Below, piece by piece: positions 27,358 to 36,738 of a stretch of 64,000 nucleotides of DNA (positions are counted from its first letter, which is position 1; each line of letters begins with the position of its first letter). Location: contig CANMAQ010000005.1 in NCBI GenBank assembly GCA_947495775.1, positions 1 through 64,000 on the forward strand, given 5' to 3'. The DNA comes from Jejuia algarum. Lineage in GTDB: Bacteria > Bacteroidota > Bacteroidia > Flavobacteriales > Flavobacteriaceae. The notes beneath the pieces are model-generated. The model was not told the DNA's origin, did not search any database, and saw nothing but the letters and a program-made list of their open reading frames with translations. Both the position numbers and the translations under genes were made by a program.

Positions 27358-27399
27358 CTAATAAAAGTAATATAATCGCCTGTAATAGGCAATACAGAT

Positions 27400-27978
27400 T
27401 TAAGAAATTTTATTTAGGAAAGCAATAAGTTGCGCTGTGGCTTTACCACGGTGTCCAATAGTGTTTTTTTGCACCAATTCCATTTCTGCAAAGGTAGTTT
27501 CAAAGCCATGGGGTTTAAAAATAGGGTCGTAACCAAAACCTTTATCACCTTGTAAAGACGTCGTAATTTCACCCTTACACAGTCCTGTAAATTGATGGGT
27601 TTGGCCTTGTAGGCTTAAAGCAATTACGGTTTTAAACTGCGCTGTTCTATCGGTATGGGGCTTTAAATTTTCTAGCAACAAGGCCATATTATCAGAAGCA
27701 GCTCTTTGGGGGCCAGCATAGCGTGCAGCGTATACACCAGGGGCACCATCTAAAGCGTTAACTTCTAAACCTGTATCATCTGCAAAGCAATCGTAGCCAT
27801 AGTGGGTTTTTACATAGGCTGCCTTTTGCAAAGCATTACCTTCTATCGTATCCTGAGTTTCTGGAATATCTTCTAAACAATTGATGTCTTTTAAACTTAA
27901 GAGTTTGATATGCTCTGGTATAAGGGCTTGAACTTCTTTAAGTTTATTGGCGTTATTGGTGGCGAAAACGAGTTGCAT
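27400..27978 (-). CDS. rdgB: dITP/XTP pyrophosphatase (RdgB/HAM1)
   Basis: The 192-aa enzyme hydrolyses non-canonical purine triphosphates. It begins MQLVFATNNANKLKEV, the family's usual N-terminus; an in-frame ATG 21 bp upstream is less likely. Motifs are DDTGLEV (about 66–72), GAPGVYAARYAG, GFGYDPIF (about 150–157) and GHRGKA near the end. It sits between the DCC protein and relA/spoT in one direction, so nucleotide-pool cleaning and ppGpp/purine genes may be co-transcribed. Confidence 0.95.
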   Translation of the reverse strand: MQLVFATNNANKLKEVQALIPEHIKLLSLKDINCLEDIPETQDTIEGNALQKAAYVKTHYGYDCFADDTGLEVNALDGAPGVYAARYAGPQRAASDNMALLLENLKPHTDRTAQFKTVIALSLQGQTHQFTGLCKGEITTSLQGDKGFGYDPIFKPHGFETTFAEMELVQKNTIGHRGKATAQLIAFLNKIS

Positions 27979-28021
27979 GCGTTCTGTTTTTAGCGTCAAA
28001 AATAAGTCTATTTTTCAGATG

Positions 28022-28405
28022 CTAAAAACTTATGGTACAACTCTTAGATTTTCCAAACCATTTTAAACGATTGCGAGATGCTGTTTTATAGATATAGTCT
28101 CTAAACAGTCTTGGTATAAAGGCTAATAAGGCAGAAACGCGTTGCCATTTTGGAATTTTAGAAGTGATTTTTAAAAAACCATCAGAATGCGTTTTTAAAC
28201 CATCTTGGTCTATCAGTATTACAGTTTCTAGCTGCTGCGTAGGGAAGCCATGCATGCGCAATAAGTTTTGACCATGGGGCGATTGAAACGGAATAAAATG
28301 AAACAAGTGCTGCGGTGCAAATTTTAAAAGCCACCCTACAACACCATTGCAAAGATTACATTCGCCATCAAAAATAATAAGTGCTTTGGTTGGTTGTGAT
28401 TCCAT
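28022..28405 (-). CDS. DCC-family thiol-disulfide oxidoreductase-like protein
   Basis: The 127-aa protein has the DUF393/DCC signature near the N-terminus, IIFDGECNLCNGVVGWLL, giving a thioredoxin-like C-x-x-C at about residues 17–20. FIPFQSPHGQ and SDGFLKI fit the family. Substrate unknown; it is probably a soluble or membrane-associated redox protein. It is first in the rdgB–relA–fur–purA cluster, 43 bp before rdgB. Confidence 0.88.
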   Translation of the reverse strand: MESQPTKALIIFDGECNLCNGVVGWLLKFAPQHLFHFIPFQSPHGQNLLRMHGFPTQQLETVILIDQDGLKTHSDGFLKITSKIPKWQRVSALLAFIPRLFRDYIYKTASRNRLKWFGKSKSCTISF

Positions 28406-28559
28406 AATAAATTGATTTTGTTACTATTGTAGACGTTTAAAAGCACCGTAGCTTTCATCTGTCATAGAATTTAGGGTTTTTTTATGATTTTAGAGCAGGC
28501 TATAGAGGCTGTAAAATTGTATATTAGACCTAACAATTAAATTTTAATACAGACCAATT

Positions 28560-28859
28560 ATGACAGTGAATTTTCAATATGTAGGCGTAGATGTGAGCGA
28601 GAGTCTTTCGGCATTTACCAAAGAGAAATTAGAGAAATTATTTAACCGCTATGAGTTTTTAATTAGTGCGATGGTCTATTTTAAACAAGAAGGCAACAAC
28701 TCAGACACAGGTAAAATATGCAATATAGAATTGAGTTTGCCAGGACCGCGAATTTATGCCACGTCGGATGAACACAACTTTGAAGTTGCTGTTCGTGAAA
28801 CCATAAGCGATTTAGAACGACAACTTAAAAAACGTAAAGAAGTGTATAAAGTACATTAG
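28560..28859 (+). CDS. hpf: Ribosome hibernation-promoting factor, short form
   Basis: The 99-aa HPF/RaiA-type protein begins MTVNFQYVGVDVSESLSAF. It has the expected β-α-β-β-β-α layout and a basic C-terminal helix (RQLKKRKEVYKVH). There is no C-terminal dimerisation domain, so it is the short type that binds between ribosomal subunits in stationary phase. It converges on rlmH with 2 bp between stop codons. Confidence 0.88.
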   Translation: MTVNFQYVGVDVSESLSAFTKEKLEKLFNRYEFLISAMVYFKQEGNNSDTGKICNIELSLPGPRIYATSDEHNFEVAVRETISDLERQLKKRKEVYKVH

Positions 28860-28861
28860 GA

Positions 28862-29335
28862 TTAGCGATGGTGGTAGGGTTCATTTTTTAAAATAGTAAA
28901 CCCTCTATAGAGTTGCTCTATAAAAAATAAACGTACCATTTGATGGGAAAATGTCATTTTAGATAATGCTATTTTCCCATTCGCTTTTTGGTATACGTCC
29001 TGAGAAAAACCATAAGGCCCCCCAATCACAAATACCAAGCGTTTTATCCCAGAATTCATATGCTTTTGTAAGTAACCAGAAAAGGCTACAGAATCCATTG
29101 TTTTGCCATTTTCATCTAAAAGAATCAAAACATCGGCAGGCATTACCTTTTTTAAAATAAGATCACCCTCTTTTTGTTTCTGTTCGTTCTCACTTAAGTT
29201 CTTAACCTTTTTTAGGTCAGGAATGAGTTCTAATTCAAACTTAATATAATGCTTAAGCCGCGCTTTATAAGTGTCTATTAAGGTGTTAAGCGCCTTGTCA
29301 TCGGTTTTGCCTATGGCCAAAAGTGTAATCGTCAT
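28862..29335 (-). CDS. rlmH: 23S rRNA (pseudouridine1915-N3)-methyltransferase
   Basis: The 157-aa SPOUT methyltransferase has the AdoMet-binding knot FVIGGPYGF (about 102–110), the conserved ALSKMTFSHQMVRLFF segment and the C-terminal YHH end (NEPYHHR). Length is standard. It modifies helix 69 of 23S rRNA. It is encoded convergently with hpf, another ribosome-acting protein. Confidence 0.96.
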   Translation of the reverse strand: MTITLLAIGKTDDKALNTLIDTYKARLKHYIKFELELIPDLKKVKNLSENEQKQKEGDLILKKVMPADVLILLDENGKTMDSVAFSGYLQKHMNSGIKRLVFVIGGPYGFSQDVYQKANGKIALSKMTFSHQMVRLFFIEQLYRGFTILKNEPYHHR

Positions 29336-29421
29336 ACTGCAAAATTACAATTTCATTTTTTACGATATTTATATTTTTAGGCATTAAAACTAAAAAATTC
29401 GTAAATTAATATTCCATTTGC

Positions 29422-29429
29422 TATTTTTG
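29422..29429 (+). promoter_or_regulatory. Candidate nadC −7 element
   Basis: TATTTTTG matches the Bacteroidota TAnnTTTG consensus 17 nt before the nadC ATG. No convincing −33 TTG is seen. Confidence 0.4.
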
Positions 29430-29446
29430 CTCAAAATTTCTCTGAC

Positions 29447-30307
29447 ATGATTACCAAAGAATATTTCGAAAACGAAGTCTCCTACATTATTGAAAACGCT
29501 ATAAGAGAGGATGTTGGCGATGGCGATCACAGCTCTTTAGCCTGTATTCCAGAAAATGCAAGAGGTAGAGCAAAGCTTCTTGTAAAAGACAAAGGTGTTA
29601 TTGCAGGTGTTGCATTTGCAAAACGCGTCTTTAATTACATAGATAAAAGCTTACGTGTAGACATTAAGATCGAAGATGGTACAGAGGTGTCTTATGGAGA
29701 TGTTGTGCTCTATGTAGAAGGATCTTCACAGTCTATTTTAAAAGCAGAACGTACGGTTTTAAACGCCATGCAACGCATGAGTGCTATTGCGACAAAAACA
29801 AGAAATTTTGTAGACTTATTAAAGGGGACTAAAACCAAAATTTTAGACACGCGTAAAACCACACCAGGGATTAGAGTGTTAGAAAAGTGGGCGGTAAAAA
29901 TTGGCGGAGGTGAAAACCACAGATTTGCATTGTATGATATGATCATGCTTAAAGACAACCATATTGATTTTGCTGGTGGCATTACAAAAGCTATAGATAT
30001 GACTAAAGATTATCTTAATAGCACAGGCAGAGACTTGCAGATTATGGTGGAAGCAAGAGACTTAACCGAAGTAGAAGAGATTTTAAAAAGTGAAGGCATC
30101 TTTCGTATTTTGATCGATAATTTTGATTATGAAGATACCAAAAAGGCTGTTGAAATGATTGGTAATAAGTGTCTTACAGAGTCCTCTGGAAATATCAATG
30201 AAGCTACGGTGCGTCATTATGCAGAATGTGGTGTCGATTATATTTCTTGTGGCGCTTTAACCCATTCTGTACACAATATGGATTTAAGTTTAAAGGCTGT
30301 AAATTAA
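29447..30307 (+). CDS. nadC: Nicotinate-nucleotide pyrophosphorylase (quinolinate phosphoribosyltransferase)
   Basis: The 286-aa NAD-biosynthesis enzyme has KILDTRKTTPGIRVLEKWA, GGGENHRFALYDMIMLKDNH and the C-terminal ESSGNINEATVRHYAECGVD phosphate-binding region. All are typical of NadC, which converts quinolinate and PRPP to nicotinate mononucleotide. A good −7 element (TATTTTTG) lies 18 bp upstream of the ATG. It is probably followed by the YihY gene as a separate unit, 211 bp away. Confidence 0.95.
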   Translation: MITKEYFENEVSYIIENAIREDVGDGDHSSLACIPENARGRAKLLVKDKGVIAGVAFAKRVFNYIDKSLRVDIKIEDGTEVSYGDVVLYVEGSSQSILKAERTVLNAMQRMSAIATKTRNFVDLLKGTKTKILDTRKTTPGIRVLEKWAVKIGGGENHRFALYDMIMLKDNHIDFAGGITKAIDMTKDYLNSTGRDLQIMVEARDLTEVEEILKSEGIFRILIDNFDYEDTKKAVEMIGNKCLTESSGNINEATVRHYAECGVDYISCGALTHSVHNMDLSLKAVN

Positions 30308-30518
30308 TAACAGTTAAGTCCTATAACCTTTTTTAGGGGTTTAGAAACAGGTTAACGCGACATACAAAACGATTTCTTGTCATCTTACGAACTTTTAACG
30401 CGCACTAAAATACATTTTAGAGTCAGATTTAAATGCTTAAATTTGCCTAAAGAGTATTCATAATACAAGGCTACTGTGATGCCTATAGCCTGTAGCAGTT
30501 TTAAAACGCATGTAATTA

Positions 30519-31460
30519 ATGACGAAACCGATTGAAGACAAACTAGATAAAATTCCTGTAATACGCATCCTAGTTCAGTTTTTAAAACGCTTTAAACTAC
30601 CAGGGCTAGAAGGCTTATCCTTTTACGATTTAATAGAATTGTATGTTATAGGTATTGCAAGAGGTGCGTTAACTGCACGGGCTAGTGCGATAGCTTTTAG
30701 TTTCTTTACAGCATTATTCCCTTTTTTGTTATTTGTACTTATTGTTATTCCTTACATTCCTATAGAGGGCTTTAAGGTAGAGTTTCTAGAATTTTTAGAA
30801 TCTTTTTTACCACCAACAACATCCGATTTTTTCTTTGATAATATTTTTGGAAATATAGAGCAAAACAAAAGGGGAGGACTTTTATCTTCGGTTTTTGTAC
30901 TGTCTATAGCCTTAATGGCTAATGGTGTTAATGCTGTGTTTTCTGGTTTTGAAAGTTCTTATCACGAACAATTAACACGTAATGTGTTTAAACAATACAT
31001 TTTTGCGTTAGGAATTGCTTTAATATTGGCCCTGTTATTAATCATCACTATAGCTGTTTTGGGATATTTTGAAATCTATGTGATACAGGAAATATTAGAA
31101 GCCTTGCGTGATAGGGAATACGATGTAGATGCCGATGGAGTGTTGTGGTACAACATTGCCAAATACATCTTTTTTGTTATCATGGTGTATTTAGCAACAG
31201 CAACCTTATATTATTTTGGCACCCAAGAAGGGCGGGACTCTAAGTTTTTATCGGTTGGTGCTTTATTTACAACGTTCTTAATTATTTTAACGTCTTTTTT
31301 GTTTGGCGTTTATATAGAAAATTTTAGCCAGTACAATAAACTATACGGTTCTATTGGTGCCCTTTTAATCTTGTTACTTTATTTGTGGTTAAACGCCAAC
31401 ATCCTCCTGTTAGGATACGAGCTTAATGCCTCTTTAAACAAGCTAAGAAAGCAAAAATAA
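30519..31460 (+). CDS. YihY/virulence factor BrkB family membrane protein
   Basis: The 313-aa inner-membrane protein has about six hydrophobic helices (near 62–82, 120–140, 170–195, 215–235, 245–265 and 280–305). Family features are SAIAFSFFTALFPFLLF and the late YGSIGALLILLLYLWLNANI. Its function is not settled. It ends 3 bp before priA and is probably co-transcribed with it. Confidence 0.9.
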   Translation: MTKPIEDKLDKIPVIRILVQFLKRFKLPGLEGLSFYDLIELYVIGIARGALTARASAIAFSFFTALFPFLLFVLIVIPYIPIEGFKVEFLEFLESFLPPTTSDFFFDNIFGNIEQNKRGGLLSSVFVLSIALMANGVNAVFSGFESSYHEQLTRNVFKQYIFALGIALILALLLIITIAVLGYFEIYVIQEILEALRDREYDVDADGVLWYNIAKYIFFVIMVYLATATLYYFGTQEGRDSKFLSVGALFTTFLIILTSFLFGVYIENFSQYNKLYGSIGALLILLLYLWLNANILLLGYELNASLNKLRKQK

Positions 31461-31463
31461 GCG

Positions 31464-33914
31464 ATGACGTATTTTATAGATGTAATAGTCCCTATTCCTT
31501 TACAAAAACTGTTTACCTACCGTATAACAGAAGCAGAGGCCACATTTTTGCAAAAAGGCATGCGGGTATCTGTACCCTTTGGAAAAACTAAAATGCATAC
31601 AGGTATTGTACACCGTATTCATAACGAAGGGCCTACAGCCTATGAGGCTAAAGATATTCATCAAATATTAGATGAGACTCCGTTAGTTACAGAGATACAG
31701 TTAAAATTTTGGGAATGGATTTCTAGTTACTACATGTGTACTATGGGCGACGTTATGCGCGCAGCATTACCCAATGCTTTTATTTTAGAAAGCGAAACCA
31801 TGCTTACTAAAACCAATGTAAAGTTAGACGAAACCCGCTTAAAAGATGATGAGTTTTTAGTGTATGAAGCCTTACACCATCAGTCGTCTTTAAAGGTGCA
31901 AGACGTCATGCAGATTTTAGATAAGAAAAGCGTACTTCCTGTTATTAAACGGCTTATTGAAAAAGAAGCCGTAGCGGTAGAAGAAGAGGTTTTCGAAAAA
32001 TACAAACCCAAATTGGTGCGTTATGTTAAGTTAAGTGCTCGTTTTTCTTCTGAAGTGCGTTTGCAAGAACTCCTAGGGGATTTAAGTCGCGCCCCTAAAC
32101 AACGCGATGTGGTGATGACGTTGTTTTCGATGGCTGCCAAAACGCAAAAACCTGTTAAGGTTTCAGAGTTAATCGCAGAAAGCGGTGCTTCAACCTCTAT
32201 AATTAAAGCTTTGATAGATAAAACGGTGCTTGAAGACTATGTGATTCAAACAGATCGTATTCATTATACAGGTGGCGCGAATGCCGCGTCTAAAACGTTA
32301 AATGTACATCAAGAGCAAGCATTGTCGGAGATAAGAACAACCTTCGAAACACAGCACACCACCTTATTGCACGGGGTGACATCTTCTGGAAAAACCGAAA
32401 TTTACGTCAAGCTTATAGAGACCGTTTTAGAAACAGGCCGTCAAGTCCTGTATTTACTGCCAGAAATTGCGCTAACCACCCAATTGGTGAGTCGTTTGCA
32501 GAATTATTTTGGCGAAAAGGTCGCCTTATACCACTCCAAATATTCTTCTCACGAGCGGGTTGAGGTTTGGAATAATGTGTTGCAAAATACAGCTAAAGCC
32601 CAAGTTATACTGGGGGCACGTTCATCTGTGTTTTTACCGTTTAAAGCCTTGGGATTGATTATTGTCGATGAAGAGCATGAGCAATCCTTCAAACAGTTTG
32701 ACCCTGCACCGCGCTACCACGCCCGCGATGCTGCTATTGTACTAGCGCATATGCATGGTGCTAAAACACTTTTAGGCTCGGCAACACCAAGTTTAGAAAG
32801 TGCTTTTAATGCACAACAAAAACGTTATGGACTAGTGTCTTTAAAGCAGCGCCATAATAATGTGTTGATGCCCGATATAGAATTGGTGGATATTAAAGAT
32901 AAGTACAAGCGCAAGTTAATGCGAGGCCATTTTAGTGACCGTTTGTTGGAAGAAATGGCAGTGACTTTAGAGGAAGGACATCAAATTATATTATTTCAAA
33001 ACCGGCGTGGGTTTTCTCCAATAATAGAATGCAACACCTGTGGTCATGCCACACAATGTCCTAACTGCGATGTAAGTTTAACTTACCACCAATACCGCAA
33101 ACAATTGCGTTGCCATTATTGCAGTTACCATACTGCTATGCATAAACAGTGTGAAGCCTGTGGCAGTCCAGAGTTAGATAATAAAGGTTTTGGAACCGAA
33201 CAAATAGAAGAAGAGGTAAAAGTGGTATTTCCAAAGCATAAAGTAGCCCGTATGGATTTAGATACGACGCGGGGTAAATACGGTTATGAAAAGATCATTA
33301 CAGCTTTCGAGCAGCAAGAGGTCGATATTTTGGTAGGCACACAAATGCTAACCAAGGGGTTAGATTTTAGAAATGTGAAATTGGTAGGGGTTATGAATGC
33401 CGATACCATGCTTAATTTCCCTGATTTTAGAGCACACGAGCGCAGTTTTCAGCTTATCACACAAGTATCGGGTAGAGCGGGGCGTACCGATACACGGGGA
33501 AAGGTTTTGGTACAAACGTATAATCCGTATCATAACATACTGCAGCAGGTTGCTTCTAATGCTTATGGCGCCATGTATAAAGAGCAAATGGACGATCGTT
33601 TTAATTATAAATACCCTCCTGTTTACAAGCAAATCAAAATAACTTTAAAGCATAAGGATTACAATAGGGTAGAGCAGGCGTCTTTATGGTTAGCGAAGTC
33701 CTTACGACAGGTTTTTAAAGAACATGTTTTAGGCCCAGAGTCGCCAGCGGTAGCTCGTATACGCAATCAGTTTTACAAGAATATTTTAATTAAAATACCG
33801 AAAGACCAGTCTTTAGCAAAAACAAAAAAAGCCATTATTAGAATTAATAATAGCTTTTCAAGCATTAAAGAGTTTCGGTCAGTTAGAATACTATTAAATG
33901 TTGATAATTATTAA
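31464..33914 (+). CDS. priA: Primosomal replication restart helicase PriA
   Basis: The 816-aa helicase restarts stalled forks. An N-terminal DNA-binding domain (1–105) precedes the helicase, whose Walker A is GVTSSGKTEIY (about 307–317), DEAH-type box is VDEEHEQSF, and motif III region is LLGSATPSLES. The zinc-binding insert is complete with CNTC...CPNC...CHYC...CEAC (about 527–571). SGRAGR (motif VI) is near 671–676. Length is within the family range. Confidence 0.96.
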   Translation: MTYFIDVIVPIPLQKLFTYRITEAEATFLQKGMRVSVPFGKTKMHTGIVHRIHNEGPTAYEAKDIHQILDETPLVTEIQLKFWEWISSYYMCTMGDVMRAALPNAFILESETMLTKTNVKLDETRLKDDEFLVYEALHHQSSLKVQDVMQILDKKSVLPVIKRLIEKEAVAVEEEVFEKYKPKLVRYVKLSARFSSEVRLQELLGDLSRAPKQRDVVMTLFSMAAKTQKPVKVSELIAESGASTSIIKALIDKTVLEDYVIQTDRIHYTGGANAASKTLNVHQEQALSEIRTTFETQHTTLLHGVTSSGKTEIYVKLIETVLETGRQVLYLLPEIALTTQLVSRLQNYFGEKVALYHSKYSSHERVEVWNNVLQNTAKAQVILGARSSVFLPFKALGLIIVDEEHEQSFKQFDPAPRYHARDAAIVLAHMHGAKTLLGSATPSLESAFNAQQKRYGLVSLKQRHNNVLMPDIELVDIKDKYKRKLMRGHFSDRLLEEMAVTLEEGHQIILFQNRRGFSPIIECNTCGHATQCPNCDVSLTYHQYRKQLRCHYCSYHTAMHKQCEACGSPELDNKGFGTEQIEEEVKVVFPKHKVARMDLDTTRGKYGYEKIITAFEQQEVDILVGTQMLTKGLDFRNVKLVGVMNADTMLNFPDFRAHERSFQLITQVSGRAGRTDTRGKVLVQTYNPYHNILQQVASNAYGAMYKEQMDDRFNYKYPPVYKQIKITLKHKDYNRVEQASLWLAKSLRQVFKEHVLGPESPAVARIRNQFYKNILIKIPKDQSLAKTKKAIIRINNSFSSIKEFRSVRILLNVDNY

Positions 33915-33997
33915 ATCTTCATTCTAACCACACACAATAGTTGTTGATAATAATAGCGATTGTTTTTGTAGGTTGGCCACAACCGAAATGTGATCTA

Positions 33998-34693
33998 CTA
34001 AATATTGTTTAACGCATCTACTAGTTGCGTTTTTTTGTTTCTACTAAGAGGGATTTCATAAGCACCAACTTCAACATTTTTACTGTTAAAGCGGTCTATC
34101 TTGTCAAGATTGACAATATAGGATTTGTGAATACGTAAAAACTTATTCTCTGGCAATTCTGCCTCAAAAGCTTTCATCGTAGATAGCACTACTAAACTTG
34201 TTTCTTCTGTTACAAGTTTAACATAGTCCCCAAGTGCTTCAATCCACTTAATGTCTTTAATGTATACCTTACGTTTCTTAAGGTTACTTTTAACGAAGAT
34301 ATGTTCGCCTTCTTCTTCATGAAAATCGAGCGTTAATTTATGTTGCTCGAGTGCTTTTTCAACAGAAGTGTTAAAACGGTCTCTTGTTATAGGTTTGTGT
34401 AAGTAATCGGTAGCATCGTAATTAAATGCTTTAAAAGCATATTCTGTTTTACCGGTTACAAAAATAATTTGTGGTTTCTTATTTAATACGTCTAAAAGTT
34501 CAAAACCATTTAGCACTGGCATTTCAATGTCTAAAAAGATTAAGTCTACTTGATGCGTATTTAAACCATTCTTTGTTTCGAGAGCACTACTATACTCAGC
34601 AATTAAGTTTAGTGAAGGGTGATTTTCGACTAACTTAACTATAGAGAGACGTTGTATTGCTGAATCGTCTACTACTACACAGTTTAAAGTCAT
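33998..34693 (-). CDS. LytTR-type response regulator
   Basis: The 231-aa protein starts MTLNCVVVDDSAIQR; the frame runs upstream to 34756 but the receiver domain begins here. Acidic pocket residues are Asp9 and Asp10, the phospho-acceptor is Asp55 (LIFLDIEMP) and the conserved Lys lies in DYLHKPI. The C-terminal LytTR DNA-binding domain (about 130–230) has KKRKVYIKDIKWIEALGDYVKL and the LRIHKSYIVNLDKI motif. No histidine kinase is adjacent, so it is an orphan. Targets unknown. Confidence 0.93.
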   Translation of the reverse strand: MTLNCVVVDDSAIQRLSIVKLVENHPSLNLIAEYSSALETKNGLNTHQVDLIFLDIEMPVLNGFELLDVLNKKPQIIFVTGKTEYAFKAFNYDATDYLHKPITRDRFNTSVEKALEQHKLTLDFHEEEGEHIFVKSNLKKRKVYIKDIKWIEALGDYVKLVTEETSLVVLSTMKAFEAELPENKFLRIHKSYIVNLDKIDRFNSKNVEVGAYEIPLSRNKKTQLVDALNNI

Positions 34694-34854
34694 AACATTA
34701 TATATTATTTCGGTTAAGATATCGACAATAGTACGATATTTTCCGCTAAAAACCAAAAATCATCGGTAAACTGTTTGTTTTAACATTTCTTTAACAGATG
34801 AAATGGGAAAGAAAATATGTTGTTGGAAAGTAGTGTAATATAATAAAAAATTCT

Positions 34855-34862
34855 TATTTTTG
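34855..34862 (+). promoter_or_regulatory. Candidate −7 element of the rpsF operon
   Basis: TATTTTTG matches TAnnTTTG and lies 33 nt before the rpsF ATG, a normal leader length. A −33 TTG at standard spacing is not clear. Confidence 0.45.
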
Positions 34863-34895
34863 CAGCCAATTTTTAATAATTAAAATAGATTTTTT

Positions 34896-35234
34896 ATGAA
34901 TCATTATGAAACTGTTTTCATCTTAAATCCCGTTTTATCTGAAGATCAGATAAAGGAAACAGTAAAGAAATACGAAGATTTTCTTGTTTCTAACGGCGCT
35001 AAGATGATATCCAAAGAGAACTGGGGGCTTAAGAAGCTAGCGTACCCTATTCAAAACAAAAAAAGTGGTTTTTACCACTTATTCGAGTACCAAGTACCTG
35101 GAGAAGCAATTGGACCTTTAGAAGTAGAGTTTAGACGTGACGAGCGTTTTATGCGTTACTTAACTGTAGCTTTAGACAAGCATGCTGTGTCTTGGGCAGA
35201 GCGAAGAAGAGAAAAACTTAAAGTAAAAGCGTAA
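34896..35234 (+). CDS. rpsF: 30S ribosomal protein bS6
   Basis: The 112-aa protein begins MNHYETVFILNPVLSEDQIK, the usual bS6 start, and has the LKKLAYPIQNKKSGFYHLF core and the RRDERFMRYL segment. It binds 16S rRNA with bS18, encoded next (2 bp gap). First gene of the rpsF–rpsR–rplI operon. Confidence 0.97.
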   Translation: MNHYETVFILNPVLSEDQIKETVKKYEDFLVSNGAKMISKENWGLKKLAYPIQNKKSGFYHLFEYQVPGEAIGPLEVEFRRDERFMRYLTVALDKHAVSWAERRREKLKVKA

Positions 35235-35236
35235 TT

Positions 35237-35536
35237 ATGGCAACATCTATAGAACAACAATCTAAAGGAAAAAAAGACGGCGAAATTAGATATTTAACGC
35301 CTCTTAATATAGAGACTAACAAACAAAAGAAATATTGTCGTTTTAAGAAATCGGGTATCAAGTATATCGATTATAAAGATCCAGATTTCTTATTAAAGTT
35401 TGTAAACGAGCAAGGTAAAATTTTACCAAGACGTTTAACAGGGACATCATTAAAGTATCAAAGAAAAGTGTCTGTTGCTGTAAAAAGAGCACGTCATTTA
35501 GCTTTAATGCCATACGTAGCGGATTTATTAAAATAA
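35237..35536 (+). CDS. rpsR: 30S ribosomal protein bS18
   Basis: The 99-aa protein has the core YCRFKKSGIKYIDYKDPDF followed by GKILPRRLTGTSLKYQR and a basic AVKRARHLALMPY end. A charged N-terminal extension (about 25 residues) is usual in Bacteroidota. Partner of bS6. Confidence 0.97.
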   Translation: MATSIEQQSKGKKDGEIRYLTPLNIETNKQKKYCRFKKSGIKYIDYKDPDFLLKFVNEQGKILPRRLTGTSLKYQRKVSVAVKRARHLALMPYVADLLK

Positions 35537-35549
35537 AAATAGCATAACA

Positions 35550-35999
35550 ATGGAACTTATATTAAGACAAGACGTTGAAAATTTAGGATTTAAAGACGAT
35601 GTTGTAACAGTTAAGAACGGTTATGGTAGAAATTTTTTAATTCCTCAAGGCCAAGCTGTTTTAGCAACGCCTTCTGCTAAAAAAGTTTTAGCAGAAAACT
35701 TAAAGCAAAGAGCTTTTAAAGAAAAGAAAATAGTTGATGATGCAAATACAACTGCCGAGGCATTGAAAGCATTAGAGATTAAAATCGCTTCTAAAGTTGG
35801 TTCTGGAGACAAATTATTTGGCTCTGTAAACAACATCGACGTGGCTGCTGCTTTAGAAAAAGCAGGACACGCTATCGATAAGAAATTCATCTCTGTAGCA
35901 GGTGGTAACGTGAAGCGTTTAGGGAAATACAATGCTGTAATTCGCTTACATAGAGAAGTGTCTGCAGATTTAGAGTTTGAAGTAGTAGCGCAAGCTTAA
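35550..35999 (+). CDS. rplI: 50S ribosomal protein bL9
   Basis: The 149-aa protein has the N-terminal RNA-binding domain (MELILRQDVENLGFKDDVV and VKNGYGRNFLIPQGQA), a central helix and the C-terminal domain (GDKLFGSVNNIDVA). Last gene of the operon, followed by a strong terminator. Confidence 0.97.
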   Translation: MELILRQDVENLGFKDDVVTVKNGYGRNFLIPQGQAVLATPSAKKVLAENLKQRAFKEKKIVDDANTTAEALKALEIKIASKVGSGDKLFGSVNNIDVAAALEKAGHAIDKKFISVAGGNVKRLGKYNAVIRLHREVSADLEFEVVAQA

Positions 36000-36024
36000 T
36001 ACTTTAATACCTTAAACTCATTTT

Positions 36025-36061
36025 AAAAAAACCGTTTAGAAATTGATCTAAACGGTTTTTT
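36025..36061 (+). terminator. Terminator of the rpsF–rpsR–rplI operon
   Basis: AAAAAACCGTTTAGA pairs perfectly with TCTAAACGGTTTTTT around a 6-nt loop and ends in a T-run, 25 bp after the rplI stop. Confidence 0.85.
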
Positions 36062-36086
36062 GTTATAAAATATTTAATTTTAACGT

Positions 36087-36557
36087 ATGAAATACAGACG
36101 ATTAACAAAAGAACAATTCGAAGAATTACATCAAGAATTTATAAATTTTCTAGCCACCCAATCCATTACAGCCGACGAGTGGGCCAACTTAAAAGTGAAC
36201 AAACCAGAGTTGGCAGAAATGGAGCTGGATGTGTTTAGTGATTTAATTTGGGAAGGTGTCTTAAACCAAGCGTCCTATTTAGAGCATTTTGCACCGCAAC
36301 ACATGTATTTATTTCATTTAGACGAGGCGAATATGCATGCTATAGTGGTAAATGTTAAGAACGATGCTATAGACATTACAACAAAAGAAGGCTATAACTG
36401 GTTGCGTGACCATTTAATGGATGATAGCGTCGAGTTTTTACAGGCCGACAAAGCCTATAGCGACGATAAGAACGCCGATAAATTTTCTATGATAGAACAA
36501 GGCGCCTCCATCACCAAAGGCGAACTATATCACTATTTTCACAACATCATCAATTAA
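36087..36557 (+). CDS. DUF6495-like conserved protein
   Basis: The 156-aa soluble protein starts MKYRRLTKEQFEELHQEF. It is acidic and mostly helical, with a conserved-looking core FINFLATQSITADEWANL. There is no signal or catalytic motif. I associate it from memory with the DUF6495 family of Flavobacteriia; its role is unknown. It lies between the rplI terminator and hisS, with its own hairpin downstream. Confidence 0.7.
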   Translation: MKYRRLTKEQFEELHQEFINFLATQSITADEWANLKVNKPELAEMELDVFSDLIWEGVLNQASYLEHFAPQHMYLFHLDEANMHAIVVNVKNDAIDITTKEGYNWLRDHLMDDSVEFLQADKAYSDDKNADKFSMIEQGASITKGELYHYFHNIIN

Positions 36558-36592
36558 GGTTTTGCTACAGCACTGCATTTAGATAAACACGA

Positions 36593-36642
36593 GGCTTTTT
36601 AGACTTTAAAAGCAGAGATTTTTTCTGCCTAAAAAGTAAGCC
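36593..36642 (+). terminator. Nested hairpin after the DUF6495-like gene
   Basis: The outer arms GGCTTTTTAG (36593–36602) and CTAAAAAG...CC (36629–36642) enclose an inner stem GCAGA/TCTGC (36612–36616 and 36624–36628). This is a stable stem without a long terminal T-run, so it is either a terminator or an RNA stability element. Confidence 0.45.
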
Positions 36643-36660
36643 CTGCTATGTGCAATTATT

Positions 36661-36668
36661 TATTTTTG
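36661..36668 (+). promoter_or_regulatory. Candidate hisS −7 element
   Basis: TATTTTTG matches TAnnTTTG, 70 nt ahead of the preferred hisS ATG at 36739. Confidence 0.35.
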
Positions 36669-36738
36669 CAATTCCTTATACCATTAGGACACTTTTGTTA
36701 CACATTAAAACCAATACCTGCTTTTGCAGACCTTAACT